64,000 bases of DNA from Solwaraspora sp. WMMD792 (GCF_029626105.1 NZ_JARUBH010000009.1:744001-808000); one strand, 5' to 3'. Positions 35,221 through 44,913 are shown, counted from the first letter of the stretch. Notes: generated by a model from the sequence alone, not told the origin. Translations and numbers: made by a program.

Positions 35221-36780
35221 GTGTTTGACACTTTGAGTGATCGACTGTCCGGGATCTTCGGCAAGCTCCGGGGCAAAGGTCGGCTCACCGACGCCGACAT
35301 CGACGCGACCGCCCGGGAGATCCGGCTGGCGCTGCTGGAGGCGGACGTCGCGCTGCCGGTGGTGAAGGCGTTCATCGGCCGGGTCAAGGAGCGCGCCCGC
35401 GGCTCCGAGGTCTCCCAGGCGCTCAACCCGGCCCAGCAGGTCATCAAGATCGTGCACGAGGAGCTGGTCGGGGTCCTCGGCGGCGAGCAGCGCCGGCTCC
35501 GGTTCGCCAAGCAGCCGCCAACGGTGATCATGCTGGCCGGGCTGCAGGGTTCCGGCAAGACCACCCTCGCCGGCAAACTGTCCAACTGGCTCAAGGCGCA
35601 GGGGCACCAGCCGCTGCTGGTCGCCGCCGACCTGCAACGCCCGAACGCGGTCGGCCAGCTGCAGGTCCTCGGCGGGCGGGCCGGGGTCGAAGTGTTCGCC
35701 CCGGAGCCCGGCAACGGGGTCGGCGACCCGGTGGCGGTCGCCAAGGCGTCGATCGAGCACGCCCGCCGGTCGGCGCGCGACGTCGTCATCGTCGACACCG
35801 CCGGCCGGCTCGGCATCGACGCCGAGATGATGGCCCAGGCGGCCGCGATCCGCGACGCGGTCGACCCGGACGAGGTCATCTTCGTCATCGACGCGATGGT
35901 CGGGCAGGACGCGGTCCGTACCGCCGAGGCGTTCCGCGACGGCGTCGGCATCACCGGCGTGGTGCTGTCCAAGCTCGACGGCGACGCGCGCGGTGGTGCG
36001 GCGCTGTCCGTCCGGCAGGTCACCGGCGAACCGATCCTGTTCGCCTCCACCGGGGAGAAGCTGTCCGACTTCGACGTCTTCCACCCGGACCGGATGGCCA
36101 GCCGGATCCTCGGCATGGGCGACGTGCTCACTCTGATCGAGCAGGCCGAGCAGGCCTTCGACGCCGATCAGAAGGAGAAGATGACCGCCAAGCTGATGGG
36201 CGGCGAGCAGTTCACCCTGGAGGATTTCCTCGACCAGCTCATCGCGGTGCGCCGGATGGGGCCGATCGCCAACGTGCTGGCCATGATGCCCGGCATGGGG
36301 CAGATGAAGGACCAGCTGGCCGAGGTCGACGACAAGCACTTCGACAAGGTCACCGCGATCATCCGCTCGATGACGCCCGGGGAGCGGACCAACCCGAAGA
36401 TCATCAACGGGTCGCGCCGGGCCCGGATCGCCAACGGCTCCGGGGTCACCGTGATGGACGTCAACCAGCTGCTCAACCGCTTCGCCGAGGCGCAGAAGAT
36501 GATGAAGCAGATGGGCGGGATGATGGGTCTGCCCGGTGGCGGGCGGCGCAAGGCGACCAAGTCGCCGAAGAACAAGCGCAAGGGGAACAAGGGCGGTAAC
36601 CGTGGCGGCGGTGCCCGCCAGCGCGGCGGCGGCGGGGTGCCGGCCGGCTTCCCGGGCGGGATGCCGCAGCTGCCGCCCGGCCTCGACCCGAACGCGCTGG
36701 GTGGCGGCGACGGTCTGCCGCCCGGCTTCAAGCTTCCCAAGATCGACTTCAACAAGTTGAACAAGCGGGAGAAAGGCTGA
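35221..36780 (+). CDS. ffh: signal recognition particle protein Ffh (SRP54)
   Basis: GTPase that binds 4.5S RNA and signal sequences. The 519 residues show the N domain, G domain (LAGLQGSGKTTLAGKL near 107, VDTAGRLGID, SKLDGDARGG) and the Met-rich M domain (MMPGMGQMKDQL; MMKQMGGMMGLPGGG). The Lys/Gly/Arg-rich tail is longer than in E. coli. The GTG start has no clear ribosome site; CAGGAT ends eight bases upstream, so the message may be leaderless. Confidence 0.95.
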   Translation: MFDTLSDRLSGIFGKLRGKGRLTDADIDATAREIRLALLEADVALPVVKAFIGRVKERARGSEVSQALNPAQQVIKIVHEELVGVLGGEQRRLRFAKQPPTVIMLAGLQGSGKTTLAGKLSNWLKAQGHQPLLVAADLQRPNAVGQLQVLGGRAGVEVFAPEPGNGVGDPVAVAKASIEHARRSARDVVIVDTAGRLGIDAEMMAQAAAIRDAVDPDEVIFVIDAMVGQDAVRTAEAFRDGVGITGVVLSKLDGDARGGAALSVRQVTGEPILFASTGEKLSDFDVFHPDRMASRILGMGDVLTLIEQAEQAFDADQKEKMTAKLMGGEQFTLEDFLDQLIAVRRMGPIANVLAMMPGMGQMKDQLAEVDDKHFDKVTAIIRSMTPGERTNPKIINGSRRARIANGSGVTVMDVNQLLNRFAEAQKMMKQMGGMMGLPGGGRRKATKSPKNKRKGNKGGNRGGGARQRGGGGVPAGFPGGMPQLPPGLDPNALGGGDGLPPGFKLPKIDFNKLNKREKG

Positions 36781-36800
36781 GCGCCGTCGACCCCGCGCCC

Positions 36801-37880
36801 GTGCCGCTGCACGTCCGCGGGGTCGTGCTGCCCGAGGACCGGACCCGGGACCTGTGGCTGGTCGGCGACCGGGTGACGCTGCACCCGGTGCCCGGCGCGA
36901 CCACCGTGGTCGACGGCGGCTTCATCCTGCCCGGCCTGGTTGACGCGCACTGCCACATCGGCATCGCCCGGGGCGGGACGCCGATCGGCTCGCTCGACGA
37001 CGCCCGCCGGCTGGCCGGGGTCGACCGGGACGCCGGCGTACTGGCGCTGCGCGACGCCGGGTCGCCGTACCCGTACCCGCAACTCGACGACGAACCGGAC
37101 CTGCCCCGGCTGGCCCGCGCCGGCCGGCACGTCGCGCCGCCCCGGCGCTACCTGCGCGACATCGGCGTGGAGGTGTCGGCAGAGCAGTTGTCCGACACGG
37201 TGGCCGAGCAGGCCAGGGCGGGCAACGGCTGGGTCAAGCTGGTCGGCGACTGGATCGAGCGGTCCGCCGGGGACCTCGCCCCGGCCTGGTCGGCGGAGGC
37301 GATGACCGACGCCATCGCCACCGCGCACCGGGCCAACGCCCGGGTCGCCGCGCACACCTTCGACGAGGAGGCGGTACGGATCCTGGTCCGGGCCGGGGTC
37401 GACTCGGTCGAGCACGGCACCGGGCTGAGCCCTGACCTGATCGACGAGATGGCCCGCCAGCGGACCGCGCTGATTCCGACGATGATCAACATCGCGACGT
37501 TCGGCGGGATCGCCGACCGGGCCCGGGAGAAGTTCCCCCGGTACGCCGCCCACATGATCAGCCTGCGGGACGGGTTCCCCGAGGTGGTACGCGCCGCGCA
37601 CGAAGCCGGCGTACCGATCTTCGTCGGCACCGATGCCGGTGGCGGCATCGCCCATGGCCGGGCCGCCGACGAGATGCTCACCCTGCACACCGAGGCGGGC
37701 ATGCCGGCCGAGGCGGTGCTGGCCGCCGCCTCCTGGGGTGCCCGGGACTGGCTCGGCTTCCCTGGCCTGGTCGAGGGCGGGCTCGCCGACCTGGTCGTGT
37801 ATCCGGTGGACCCGCGTGCCGACCTGCGGGTGGTCCGCGCACCCGAGCGGATTATCCTGCGCGGGCGGGTGCTGCGCTGA
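36801..37880 (+). CDS. amidohydrolase family protein
   Basis: A 359-residue metal-dependent hydrolase of the imidazolonepropionase/dipeptidase-like amidohydrolase group. A short beta-sandwich start (GFILPGLVDAHCHIGIARG) carries HxH near residue 50. GNGWVKLVGDW supplies a likely metal-bridging Lys, AAHTFDEEAV and SVEHGTGL the histidines, and FVGTDAGGGIAHG the Asp. The C-terminal strand returns to the sandwich (ERIILRGRVLR). The substrate cannot be told. The GTG start lies 20 bp after ffh. Confidence 0.85.
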   Translation: MPLHVRGVVLPEDRTRDLWLVGDRVTLHPVPGATTVVDGGFILPGLVDAHCHIGIARGGTPIGSLDDARRLAGVDRDAGVLALRDAGSPYPYPQLDDEPDLPRLARAGRHVAPPRRYLRDIGVEVSAEQLSDTVAEQARAGNGWVKLVGDWIERSAGDLAPAWSAEAMTDAIATAHRANARVAAHTFDEEAVRILVRAGVDSVEHGTGLSPDLIDEMARQRTALIPTMINIATFGGIADRAREKFPRYAAHMISLRDGFPEVVRAAHEAGVPIFVGTDAGGGIAHGRAADEMLTLHTEAGMPAEAVLAAASWGARDWLGFPGLVEGGLADLVVYPVDPRADLRVVRAPERIILRGRVLR

Positions 37881-37961
37881 CCCGGTGGCCGGGGCGGCCC
37901 TGAGCCGGCTGCGGCGGGTGCGTCGCGCAGCCGCCACCGCTGGCGCATAGGATGTCCGGTC

Positions 37962-39368
37962 ATGGCCCGCGTGCTCACACCTCGTGCGGAGGACTTCCCC
38001 CGCTGGTACCAGGATCTGATCGCCAAGGCGCAGCTCGCCGACAACGGACCGGTGCGTGGCACCATGGTGATCCGGCCGGCCGGGTACGCCATCTGGGAGC
38101 GAATGCAGTCCGAGATGGACAACCGGATCAAGGCGGCTGGCGCGGAGAACGCGTACTTCCCGCTGTTCATCCCGGAGAGCTACCTGCGCCGCGAGGCCGA
38201 GCACGTCGAGGGCTTCTCCCCGGAGCTCGCGGTGGTCACCCACGGCGGCGGCAAGCAACTCGCCGAGCCGGTGGTGGTCCGGCCGACCAGCGAGACGGTG
38301 ATCGGCGAGTTCATGGCCAAGTGGGTCGACTCCTACCGGGACCTGCCGCTGCTGCTCAACCAGTGGGCCAACGTGGTGCGCTGGGAGCTGCGCCCCCGGG
38401 TGTTCCTGCGGACCAGCGAGTTCCTCTGGCAGGAGGGGCACACCGCGCACGCCGACGAAGCCGACGCACGGGCGTACGCCCGACGGATCCTGCACGAGGT
38501 CTACGAGGACTTCATGGTCAACGTGCTCGGCATCCCGGTGCTGGTCGGGCGCAAGACCGCCCGGGAACGCTTCGCCGGAGCCACCAGCACGTACACCCTC
38601 GAAGGGATGATGGCCGACGGCAAGGCGCTGCAGCTGGGCACCTCGCACGAGCTCGGGCAGAACTTCGCCCGCGCGTTCGACATCACCTACACCTCCGCCG
38701 AGCGGGCCGTCGAACACGCCTGGACCACCTCATGGGGGGTCTCCACCCGGATGCTGGGCGGGCTGATCATGGTGCACGGCGACGACAACGGGCTGCGGGT
38801 GCCGCCACGGCTGGCCCCGGTCCAGGCGTACGTCATGGTGGTCAAGGCCGGCGATGGGGTCGCCGAGGCGGCGGCCAAGTTGCGCGACGCGTTGCGTGAC
38901 GCTGGCGTACGGGTCGGCCTGGACGACCGGGTGGACACGCCGTTCGGCCGCCGGGCCGTCGACGCCGAGCTCAAGGGATACCCGGTACGCGTCGAGGTCG
39001 GGCCGCGCGACCTGGCCGCCGGCAACGCGGTGCTGGTCCGGCGTACCGACGGGTCGAAGACCCCAGTGCCGGTCGCCGACGTGGTCGGCGCGGTCCGCGA
39101 CGCCCTCGCCGCCGACCAGCAGCGGCTCTACGACCAGGCGCTGGCGCTGCGTCAGGCGCGTACCGTCGAGGTCGGCACCCTCGCCGACGCCGTCGCCGCC
39201 GCGGCGACCGGATGGGCCAGGGTGCCGTGGTCGGTGGTCGGCCCGGCGGGTGAGGCCGAGGTCAACGCGCAGGGCGTCACCGTACGCTGCCTGCTGCGTC
39301 CGGACGGCTCGGTGCCCGACTCCGACGACGAGCCCGACCTCGTCGCGGTGCTGGCCCGCTCGTACTGA
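37962..39368 (+). CDS. proS: prolyl-tRNA synthetase (archaeal/eukaryote-type ProS)
   Basis: Charges tRNA-Pro. At 468 residues it lacks the roughly 180-residue editing insertion of the standard bacterial type. It has the features of the type 3 enzyme: RGTMVIRPAGYAIWE, VRPTSETVIGEFMAKW, LRTSEFLWQEGHTAHA, GATSTYTLEGMM and a C-terminal Tyr. TAGGAT (37948-37953) lies eight bases before the ATG, suggesting a leaderless message. Whether a second, bacterial-type proS exists elsewhere cannot be judged here. Confidence 0.94.
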   Translation: MARVLTPRAEDFPRWYQDLIAKAQLADNGPVRGTMVIRPAGYAIWERMQSEMDNRIKAAGAENAYFPLFIPESYLRREAEHVEGFSPELAVVTHGGGKQLAEPVVVRPTSETVIGEFMAKWVDSYRDLPLLLNQWANVVRWELRPRVFLRTSEFLWQEGHTAHADEADARAYARRILHEVYEDFMVNVLGIPVLVGRKTARERFAGATSTYTLEGMMADGKALQLGTSHELGQNFARAFDITYTSAERAVEHAWTTSWGVSTRMLGGLIMVHGDDNGLRVPPRLAPVQAYVMVVKAGDGVAEAAAKLRDALRDAGVRVGLDDRVDTPFGRRAVDAELKGYPVRVEVGPRDLAAGNAVLVRRTDGSKTPVPVADVVGAVRDALAADQQRLYDQALALRQARTVEVGTLADAVAAAATGWARVPWSVVGPAGEAEVNAQGVTVRCLLRPDGSVPDSDDEPDLVAVLARSY

Positions 39369-39402
39369 CGCCCTGCCCTGCCGTCGGTGAGCGGCGCCGC
39401 CC

Positions 39403-39483
39403 GTCGGTGGGTGGTGTCGCTGTCGGGCCGTTGGTGGGTGGTGTCGCCGTCGGGCCGTTCGTGGGCGGTGTCGCTGTCGTTGG
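39403..39483. repeat. three tandem 27-bp repeats
   Basis: Units of the form GTCGGTGGGTGGTGTCGCTG plus TCGGGCC fill most of the gap between proS and the DUF402 gene. The first two copies differ at two positions and the third at more. No coding frame with a start and ribosome site is evident. Confidence 0.8.
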
Positions 39484-39507
39484 GCATGGTGAACGAGGGA
39501 GATGAGC

Positions 39508-40158
39508 ATGCGGTTTCAGCCCGGTCAGTTGATCATGCATCGGAATGTGCGGCGCGGGCGTCTCGGCTGGGTCCGTCCGGCCCGGGTCGTCGTCGACGAC
39601 GAGCGGGGCCTGCTGGTCTGGGTCGACCGGGGTTCGCCGGTGGTCAACGAGGTGGCCGACGACGGCCGTGGCATGCGGGCGATGCCGTTCACCGAGTGGA
39701 TCACCCGGTCGTACCGGATCAAACACGGCCGCTGGCTCGGCCCCCCGGTGCTGAAGTTCCTGCCCGCCGGGGCCGCCCACTCGGTGTGGTGGTTCCGCGA
39801 CGACGCCGGGAACTTCCTCAACTGGTACGTCAACCTCGAAGAGCCCGGCGTGCGCTGGGCCGACGGCGACCTCGCCGGGGTGGACGTGGTCGATCAGGAC
39901 CTGGACGTGGTGGTCCGCCCGGACCGCAGTTGGGTCTGGAAGGACGAGGAGGAGTTCGCCGAGCGGCTCGCCTTCCCGGAGCACTACTGGGTGCGTGACG
40001 AGGCGGCGGTACGGGCCGAGGGACGGCGGGTGATCAAGATCGCCGAGGCGGGTGACTTTCCGTTCGACGGCACCTGGTGCGACTTCCGACCGGACCCGGC
40101 CTGGGCGCCGCCGGCCGAGCTGCCGCCCGGCTGGGACCGCCCGCCGGCAGCCGGCTGA
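39508..40158 (+). CDS. DUF402 domain protein
   Basis: A 216-residue protein with the FomD/DUF402 beta-barrel: [20 protein letters not shown] (about 91-110), [18 protein letters not shown]. Characterised relatives hydrolyse nucleoside di- or triphosphates or CMP adducts; the substrate here is unknown. The ATG at 39508 has GAGGGAG at the correct distance; the ATG at 39502 would be too close to it. Single gene before the rpsP leader. Confidence 0.85.
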   Translation: MRFQPGQLIMHRNVRRGRLGWVRPARVVVDDERGLLVWVDRGSPVVNEVADDGRGMRAMPFTEWITRSYRIKHGRWLGPPVLKFLPAGAAHSVWWFRDDAGNFLNWYVNLEEPGVRWADGDLAGVDVVDQDLDVVVRPDRSWVWKDEEEFAERLAFPEHYWVRDEAAVRAEGRRVIKIAEAGDFPFDGTWCDFRPDPAWAPPAELPPGWDRPPAAG

Positions 40159-40388
40159 CCGCCGGGCACCGGACCGGCCGGCGACCCACCGGGGCCACCG
40201 GGTGTGGCGGTACGCCGCGGGTCTGGCACAATAGCGTGTTGGTATCCGGTACGTGTTCGGCGCCCTCTACCCGGGCACGTCGCCAGTCCACCCGAGCTGC
40301 CTCTGGCCCAACCCCACTGTGCCGGTCGGCGTTCACCCGCGCACCGCCCTCGGGGGCCGGTGAAGATCGCAACAGGAGCGAACAAACC

Positions 40389-40886
40389 GTGGCCGTAAAG
40401 ATCCGGCTTCTGCGGATGGGCAAGATCCGCAACCCGCAGTACCGCATCGTCGTCGCCGACTCGCGTACCAAGCGCGACGGGCGGGCGATCGAGTTCGTCG
40501 GGATCTACCACCCGAAGGAAGATCCGTCGGTCATCGAGGTGACCTCGGACCGTGTCCAGTACTGGCTCTCGGTCGGCGCCCAGCCGAGCGAGGCCGTCCA
40601 GCGTCTGTTGGAGAAGACCGGCGACTGGCAGAAGTTCAAGGGCCTGCCCGCCCCGCCGCCGCTGCTGGTGGCGCCCGAGCGGGCCGACCGCAAGGCGGCG
40701 TACGAGGCGGAGGCCAAGGCCGCTGCGGGCGTCGCGGACACGCCGACCAAGCCGGCGAAGAAGGCCGAGAAGAAGGCCGAAGCGAAATCCGAGACGAAGG
40801 CCGAAGCGAAGTCCGAGCCGGCGGCTGCCGAAGCGCCGGCCAAGACCGAGGAGCCCACCGGTGCCGGCTCCGGCGAGCAGGCCTGA
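40389..40886 (+). CDS. rpsP: 30S ribosomal protein S16
   Basis: Residues 1-85 are a normal S16 ([40 protein letters not shown]). Then come about 80 residues of Ala/Lys/Glu-rich tail ([20 protein letters not shown]), giving 165 in all. The GTG follows AACAGGAGCG. A CACAAT hexamer near 40227 may be the -10 of its promoter, leaving a leader of about 150 nt. First gene of rpsP-khpA-rimM-trmD. Confidence 0.95.
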   Translation: MAVKIRLLRMGKIRNPQYRIVVADSRTKRDGRAIEFVGIYHPKEDPSVIEVTSDRVQYWLSVGAQPSEAVQRLLEKTGDWQKFKGLPAPPPLLVAPERADRKAAYEAEAKAAAGVADTPTKPAKKAEKKAEAKSETKAEAKSEPAAAEAPAKTEEPTGAGSGEQA

Positions 40887-40887
40887 C

Positions 40888-41121
40888 ATGGTCCTCCGGC
40901 CCGCGCTGGAGCACCTGGTCAAGGGGATCGTCACCCACCCCGACGACGTACGGGTCCGGCTGGTCGACTCGCGCCGGGGCAAGCGCCTGGAGGTACGGGT
41001 GCACCCGGAGGACCTCGGCACCGTGATCGGCCGCGGCGGGCGCACCGCCAAGGCGCTGCGTCAGGTGATCGGTTCGATCGGCGGGCGTGGTGTGCGGGTC
41101 GACATCGTCGACTCGTACTGA
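40888..41121 (+). CDS. khpA: KH-domain RNA-binding protein KhpA
   Basis: A 77-residue single type-II KH domain protein (LEHLVKGIVTHPDDVRV; GTVIGRGGRTAKALRQVI with the GxxG loop). Partner of KhpB in RNA binding and cell-size control in Gram-positives. It starts one base after the rpsP stop and overlaps the rimM ATG by one base. Confidence 0.93.
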   Translation: MVLRPALEHLVKGIVTHPDDVRVRLVDSRRGKRLEVRVHPEDLGTVIGRGGRTAKALRQVIGSIGGRGVRVDIVDSY

Positions 41122-41690
41122 TGCTGTTGATCGTCGGTCGGATCGGCCGACCACACGGAATCCGTGGCGAGGTCACGGTCGAGGTCCGGACCGACGAACC
41201 GGAGATCCGGTTCGCCGCCGGATCGGTGTTGATCACCGATCCGGCGGCGGTGCCGGCCGCCCGCGAACCGCAGCAGCCGCCACCGCCCGGCGCGACCCTG
41301 GTCCGCGTCCCTGACCGGTTGACCATCGAGGCGGTCCGCTGGCATCAGGGCCGACCGTTGGTGCAGTTCGCCGGGGTTGTCGACCGCGACCTTGCCGAGG
41401 CGTTGCGGGGCGTACTGCTCTGCGTGGACAGCAGCGACATCGCCACCCCGGAGGATCCGGACGAGTACCACGATCACCAGCTGGTCGGCCTGTCGGCGGT
41501 CACGCCGTCCGGCGAGGCTCTCGGCGAGGTGGCCCGGATCGACCACGCGCCCGCATCCGATCTGCTGGTGCTCCGCCGGCCCGGCGGCGGGTCCGCCCTG
41601 GTGCCGTTCGTCCGGGCGATCGTGCCGGAAGTGGATCTCGCCGGTGGACGGGTGGTCGTCGACGCCCCACCCGGCCTGCTCGACCTGTGA
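41121..41690 (+). CDS. rimM: ribosome maturation factor RimM
   Basis: Helps assemble the 30S head by binding S19. The 189 residues start [20 protein letters not shown] (the family hallmark) and include the PRC-barrel part [27 protein letters not shown] and [14 protein letters not shown]. The central loop is Pro/Ala-rich. The stop overlaps trmD as GTGA. Confidence 0.94.
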   Translation: MLLIVGRIGRPHGIRGEVTVEVRTDEPEIRFAAGSVLITDPAAVPAAREPQQPPPPGATLVRVPDRLTIEAVRWHQGRPLVQFAGVVDRDLAEALRGVLLCVDSSDIATPEDPDEYHDHQLVGLSAVTPSGEALGEVARIDHAPASDLLVLRRPGGGSALVPFVRAIVPEVDLAGGRVVVDAPPGLLDL

Positions 41691-42493
41691 GCGCCCCGAT
41701 GCCGTCCGGCGCGGCGGCGCTGCAGGTGGACGTCGTCACCATCTTTCCGGACTATCTGGCGCCGCTGGACCTGTCGCTGATCGGCCGGGCGCGCCGGGCC
41801 GGCCTGCTCAGTGTCGAGGTGCACGACCTGCGCCGCTGGACGCACGACGTGCATCGGACGGTGGACGACACTCCGTACGGCGGTGGCGCCGGAATGGTGA
41901 TGCGTCCGGAGCCGTGGGGCGCGGCGTTGGACGAGTTGGCTGCTGCCGGACGGCCGCCTGCGCGGCTGGTGGTGCCGACCCCGGTGGGGGAGCGGTTCGA
42001 CCAGGCGATGGCGCAGCGGTTGGCCGCCGAGCCCCGACTGATCTTCGCCTGTGGCCGCTACGAGGGGATCGACCAGCGGGTGATCGACGAGGCGGCGGCA
42101 GCGCTGCCGGTGACCGAGGTGTCCCTCGGCGATTTCGTCATCTTCGGCGGCGAGGTCGCCGTGCTGGCCATCCTGGAGGCGGTGACCCGGTTGATTCCCG
42201 GAGTGCTCGGCAACGCCGGATCGCTCGTCGAGGAGTCTCACTCGGACGGGTTGCTGGAGGGGCCGGTCTACACCAAGCCGCCGCAGTGGCGGGGACGCGA
42301 GGTGCCGGAGATACTACGATCGGGCGATCACGGCCGGATCGCCCGATGGCGGCGAGATCAGGCGCTGCTCCGTACGGCGTCGCGTCGGCCGGATCTGATC
42401 GCCGGACTGCCCGCCGGGAAACTCGACAAAAAAGACATTGCGCTGCTGGTGGCGGCCGGATTTCAACTGCCGGCCGGTGATGTGGCAGAGTAG
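41687..42493 (+). CDS. trmD: tRNA (guanine(37)-N(1))-methyltransferase TrmD
   Basis: Makes m1G37 in tRNAs to prevent frameshifting. SPOUT-fold motifs: [20 protein letters not shown], the substrate loop [15 protein letters not shown], and the SAM-binding knot [14 protein letters not shown] ... [15 protein letters not shown]. 268 residues, a usual length. Coupled to rimM by a GTGA overlap. Confidence 0.95.
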   Translation: MSAPMPSGAAALQVDVVTIFPDYLAPLDLSLIGRARRAGLLSVEVHDLRRWTHDVHRTVDDTPYGGGAGMVMRPEPWGAALDELAAAGRPPARLVVPTPVGERFDQAMAQRLAAEPRLIFACGRYEGIDQRVIDEAAAALPVTEVSLGDFVIFGGEVAVLAILEAVTRLIPGVLGNAGSLVEESHSDGLLEGPVYTKPPQWRGREVPEILRSGDHGRIARWRRDQALLRTASRRPDLIAGLPAGKLDKKDIALLVAAGFQLPAGDVAE

Positions 42494-42619
42494 TGGGGTT
42501 GCCGCAGACGGGCATGCGTGTCCGGCTGCGAGGATCCCGCCAGCGGGAAGGCGTCGAACGTTGCGGCATCGAATGCTGCGGCGTCGAGCGTTCCGGCCCG
42601 GGATCAGAATCATCCATCC

Positions 42620-42640
42620 GCGCACCGCGAGACGGTGCGC
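42620..42640 (+). promoter_or_regulatory. rplS leader hairpin
   Basis: A perfect 8-bp stem (GCGCACCG/CGGTGCGC) with a five-base loop, 24 bases before the rplS ATG, inside a 171-nt leader. The leader also has tandem GCGGC(A/G)TCGA-like repeats. This could be an autoregulatory L19 leader, but no known consensus is matched. Confidence 0.4.
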
Positions 42641-42664
42641 CTTGAGTAGCCCAAGGATGCAGCG

Positions 42665-43021
42665 ATGAACACGCTGGACGCTCTTGACGCCCAGTCGCAG
42701 CGGACCGACCTTCCGGACTTCCGCGCCGGTGACACGCTCAAGGTGCACGCCCGGGTCGTCGAAGGTAACCGTTCCCGGGTGCAGGTCTTCCAGGGCGTGG
42801 TGATCCGCAGGCAGGGTGCCGGCCTGCGGGAGACCTTCACCGTCCGCAAGGTCAGCTTCGGTGTCGGAGTCGAGCGGACCTACCCGGTCAACAGCCCGGC
42901 CATCGACCGGATCGAGATGGTGACCCGTGGTGACGTCCGTCGCGCCAAGCTGTACTACCTGCGGGAACTCCGTGGCAAGGCCGCCAAGATCAAGGAAAAG
43001 CGGGAGAAGCAGGTCAGCTGA
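42665..43021 (+). CDS. rplS: 50S ribosomal protein L19
   Basis: A 118-residue protein at the 30S-50S interface. [34 protein letters not shown] and [16 protein letters not shown] are family signatures. AAGGATGCAGCG precedes the ATG. It lies 171 bp after trmD and so may have its own promoter. Confidence 0.96.
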   Translation: MNTLDALDAQSQRTDLPDFRAGDTLKVHARVVEGNRSRVQVFQGVVIRRQGAGLRETFTVRKVSFGVGVERTYPVNSPAIDRIEMVTRGDVRRAKLYYLRELRGKAAKIKEKREKQVS

Positions 43022-43146
43022 GCCCGCTGATCCCGGTTCCCGATCTCGGGACTGCCGCTGGGAGCTTTCGCCAACTACCCTTGCGGTAGTGACCGATGGG
43101 GAGCGCTACGTCCGCGGCGATCGTCGCGGCGGCGGGAGTCAACTGT

Positions 43147-43190
43147 GCTACCGCTCGTGGCGCCTGACGAGAGGCGCCGTGGGCGGTAGC
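43147..43190 (+). terminator. large two-part hairpin between rplS and lepB
   Basis: Outer stem GCTACCGC/GCGGTAGC (8 bp), a 4x4 internal loop, inner stem GGCGCCT/AGGCGCC (7 bp), six-base loop. It ends 22 bp before the lepB ATG. It could end the rplS transcript or act as an attenuator/leader element for lepB. No T-run. Confidence 0.6.
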
Positions 43191-43212
43191 GCCGTGTCTC
43201 GGGACCGGGGAG

Positions 43213-44190
43213 ATGCGTAGCGTGTATCCACAAGGAGACCAGGATCAGTGGCAGCGGCGCGGCGCGTCGGGCGCGCGCTCGCAGCGCAACCGTCGGGACG
43301 GCCGGTCGGTGGCACGCCCGCGTCGGTCGGGCCGGTCCGGCATGCAGATGGTGCAGCGCAGGCGTCGGCAGATGCCACTGTGGCAGGAGTTGCCGCTGTT
43401 GCTGGTGGTGGCCTTCTGTCTGGCCGTGTTGATCCGCTCCTTCCTGCTGCAGGCGTTCTTCATCCCGTCCGGCTCCATGGAGGACACGCTGCTGGTCGGT
43501 GACCGGGTGTTGGTCAACAAGGTTGTTTACGACGTCCGGGATCCGGTGCGCGGCGAGGTCATCGTCTTCCGGGGCACCAACGACTGGGCACCGGAGCACA
43601 CCGACGACCCGGACCTCGGTTTCGTCGCCAAACTCGGCCGCACCGTTGGCGATCTGGTCGGGGTTGGTCGACCGGGTGAGAAAGACTTCATCAAGCGGGT
43701 CATCGGCGTGCCGGGTGACCGGATTCGTTGCTGCGACGACCAGGGCCGGCTGACCGTCAACGACCAGCCGTTGGACGAGGCCGGCTACGTCCTGGAGGAC
43801 TCGCCGCTGGACGTCCCACCGAGCCCAGGCGAGTGCCGATCCCGGCAGTTCGCTGAGGTCGTGGTCGAGCCTGGACACCTGTTCGTGATGGGCGACCATC
43901 GACTGGTCTCACAGGACTCCCGCTGCCAGGGCCCGGTGCCGATCGACAACGTCATCGGCCGGGCCTTTGTGATCGTCTGGCCCCAGGACCGCTGGGACGG
44001 ACTGTCCGTGCCGGACACCTTCGACAGCCTGCCGCCGACGGCTCCGACCCCGGCGGCGGTCGACCAGCCGGCGGACGTTCCGGAGACCTCCGGTGACCTG
44101 GTGATCGTGCTACCGGTGATGATCCCGCTACTTTTTGCTTCGCGCTCCGTGCCGCTGTTCTCAGCCAGACGTCGTAGGCTCCGGTTGTGA
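43213..44190 (+). CDS. lepB: signal peptidase I (first copy)
   Basis: Cleaves signal peptides at the outer membrane face. The 325 residues have an Arg-rich start of about 55 residues, a membrane segment (LPLLLVVAFCLAVLIRSFLL), catalytic Ser88 in FIPSGSMEDTLLVGDRV, Lys161 in KDFIKRVIGVPGD, and box E VMGDHRLVSQDSR. A C-terminal hydrophobic segment (VIVLPVMIPLLFA) may be a second membrane anchor. Coupled to the second lepB by a GTGA overlap. Confidence 0.93.
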   Translation: MRSVYPQGDQDQWQRRGASGARSQRNRRDGRSVARPRRSGRSGMQMVQRRRRQMPLWQELPLLLVVAFCLAVLIRSFLLQAFFIPSGSMEDTLLVGDRVLVNKVVYDVRDPVRGEVIVFRGTNDWAPEHTDDPDLGFVAKLGRTVGDLVGVGRPGEKDFIKRVIGVPGDRIRCCDDQGRLTVNDQPLDEAGYVLEDSPLDVPPSPGECRSRQFAEVVVEPGHLFVMGDHRLVSQDSRCQGPVPIDNVIGRAFVIVWPQDRWDGLSVPDTFDSLPPTAPTPAAVDQPADVPETSGDLVIVLPVMIPLLFASRSVPLFSARRRRLRL

Positions 44191-44828
44191 TCGACGAGCA
44201 GACCGAGAAGAAGAAGCCCAATTCCTTCTGGCGCGAACTACCGATCCTGTTGGGTGTGGCGGTCCTCGTCGCGGTCCTGGTCCGGGCGTTCGTCCTGCAG
44301 ACCTTCTACATCCCGTCGCCGTCGATGGAGCACACCCTCGACATCAACGACCGGGTGCTGGTCAACAAGGTCGTCTACCACTTCCGATCGCCCGAGCGCG
44401 GCGAGATCGTCGTGTTCCGGGCGCCACCGGAGTGGAGCAGCAACCCGGACGGCGAGGACTTCATCAAGCGGGTCATCGGGGTCGGTGGAGACCGGGTCGA
44501 GTGCTGTGACGCCGAGGAGCGGTTGATCATCAACGGCCAGCCGCTGGACGAGCCGTACATCTACTCCGAGGGCGGGATCAGCGATCCCGCCGCGGTCGGT
44601 CCGTTCGACATCACCGTGCCGGACGGACGGCTCTGGGTGATGGGCGACCATCGGTCGGCCTCGGGCGACTCGCTGGAGCACTGGGACCGCAGCGGCGACA
44701 TCGACTACGCGACCATCTCCGAGGACGCCGTGGTCGGCCGAGCGTTCACCGTCTTCTGGCCACTGGACCGGGCCACCTGGCTCACCGTGCCGGAGCCGTT
44801 CGAAACCGTTCCGAGTTCGGGACCGTGA
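44187..44828 (+). CDS. lepB: signal peptidase I (second copy)
   Basis: A 213-residue, shorter paralogue. It has a membrane segment (LPILLGVAVLVAVLVRAFVL), Ser46 in YIPSPSMEHTLDINDRV, Lys94 in EDFIKRVIGVGGD and box E VMGDHRSASGDS. It has neither the Arg-rich N-terminus nor the C-terminal anchor of its neighbour. Tandem, differing signal peptidases are a known actinomycete trait (four in Streptomyces); division of substrates is inferred. Confidence 0.93.
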   Translation: MIDEQTEKKKPNSFWRELPILLGVAVLVAVLVRAFVLQTFYIPSPSMEHTLDINDRVLVNKVVYHFRSPERGEIVVFRAPPEWSSNPDGEDFIKRVIGVGGDRVECCDAEERLIINGQPLDEPYIYSEGGISDPAAVGPFDITVPDGRLWVMGDHRSASGDSLEHWDRSGDIDYATISEDAVVGRAFTVFWPLDRATWLTVPEPFETVPSSGP

Positions 44829-44913
44829 CCGGTCGGTTCACGCCAACCCGGGCGGTGCGGTCGGCTGCGGCCCACCTGTCGTGCCGGTCGGCTTGTTCTC
44901 CTACTCTGGTCGG

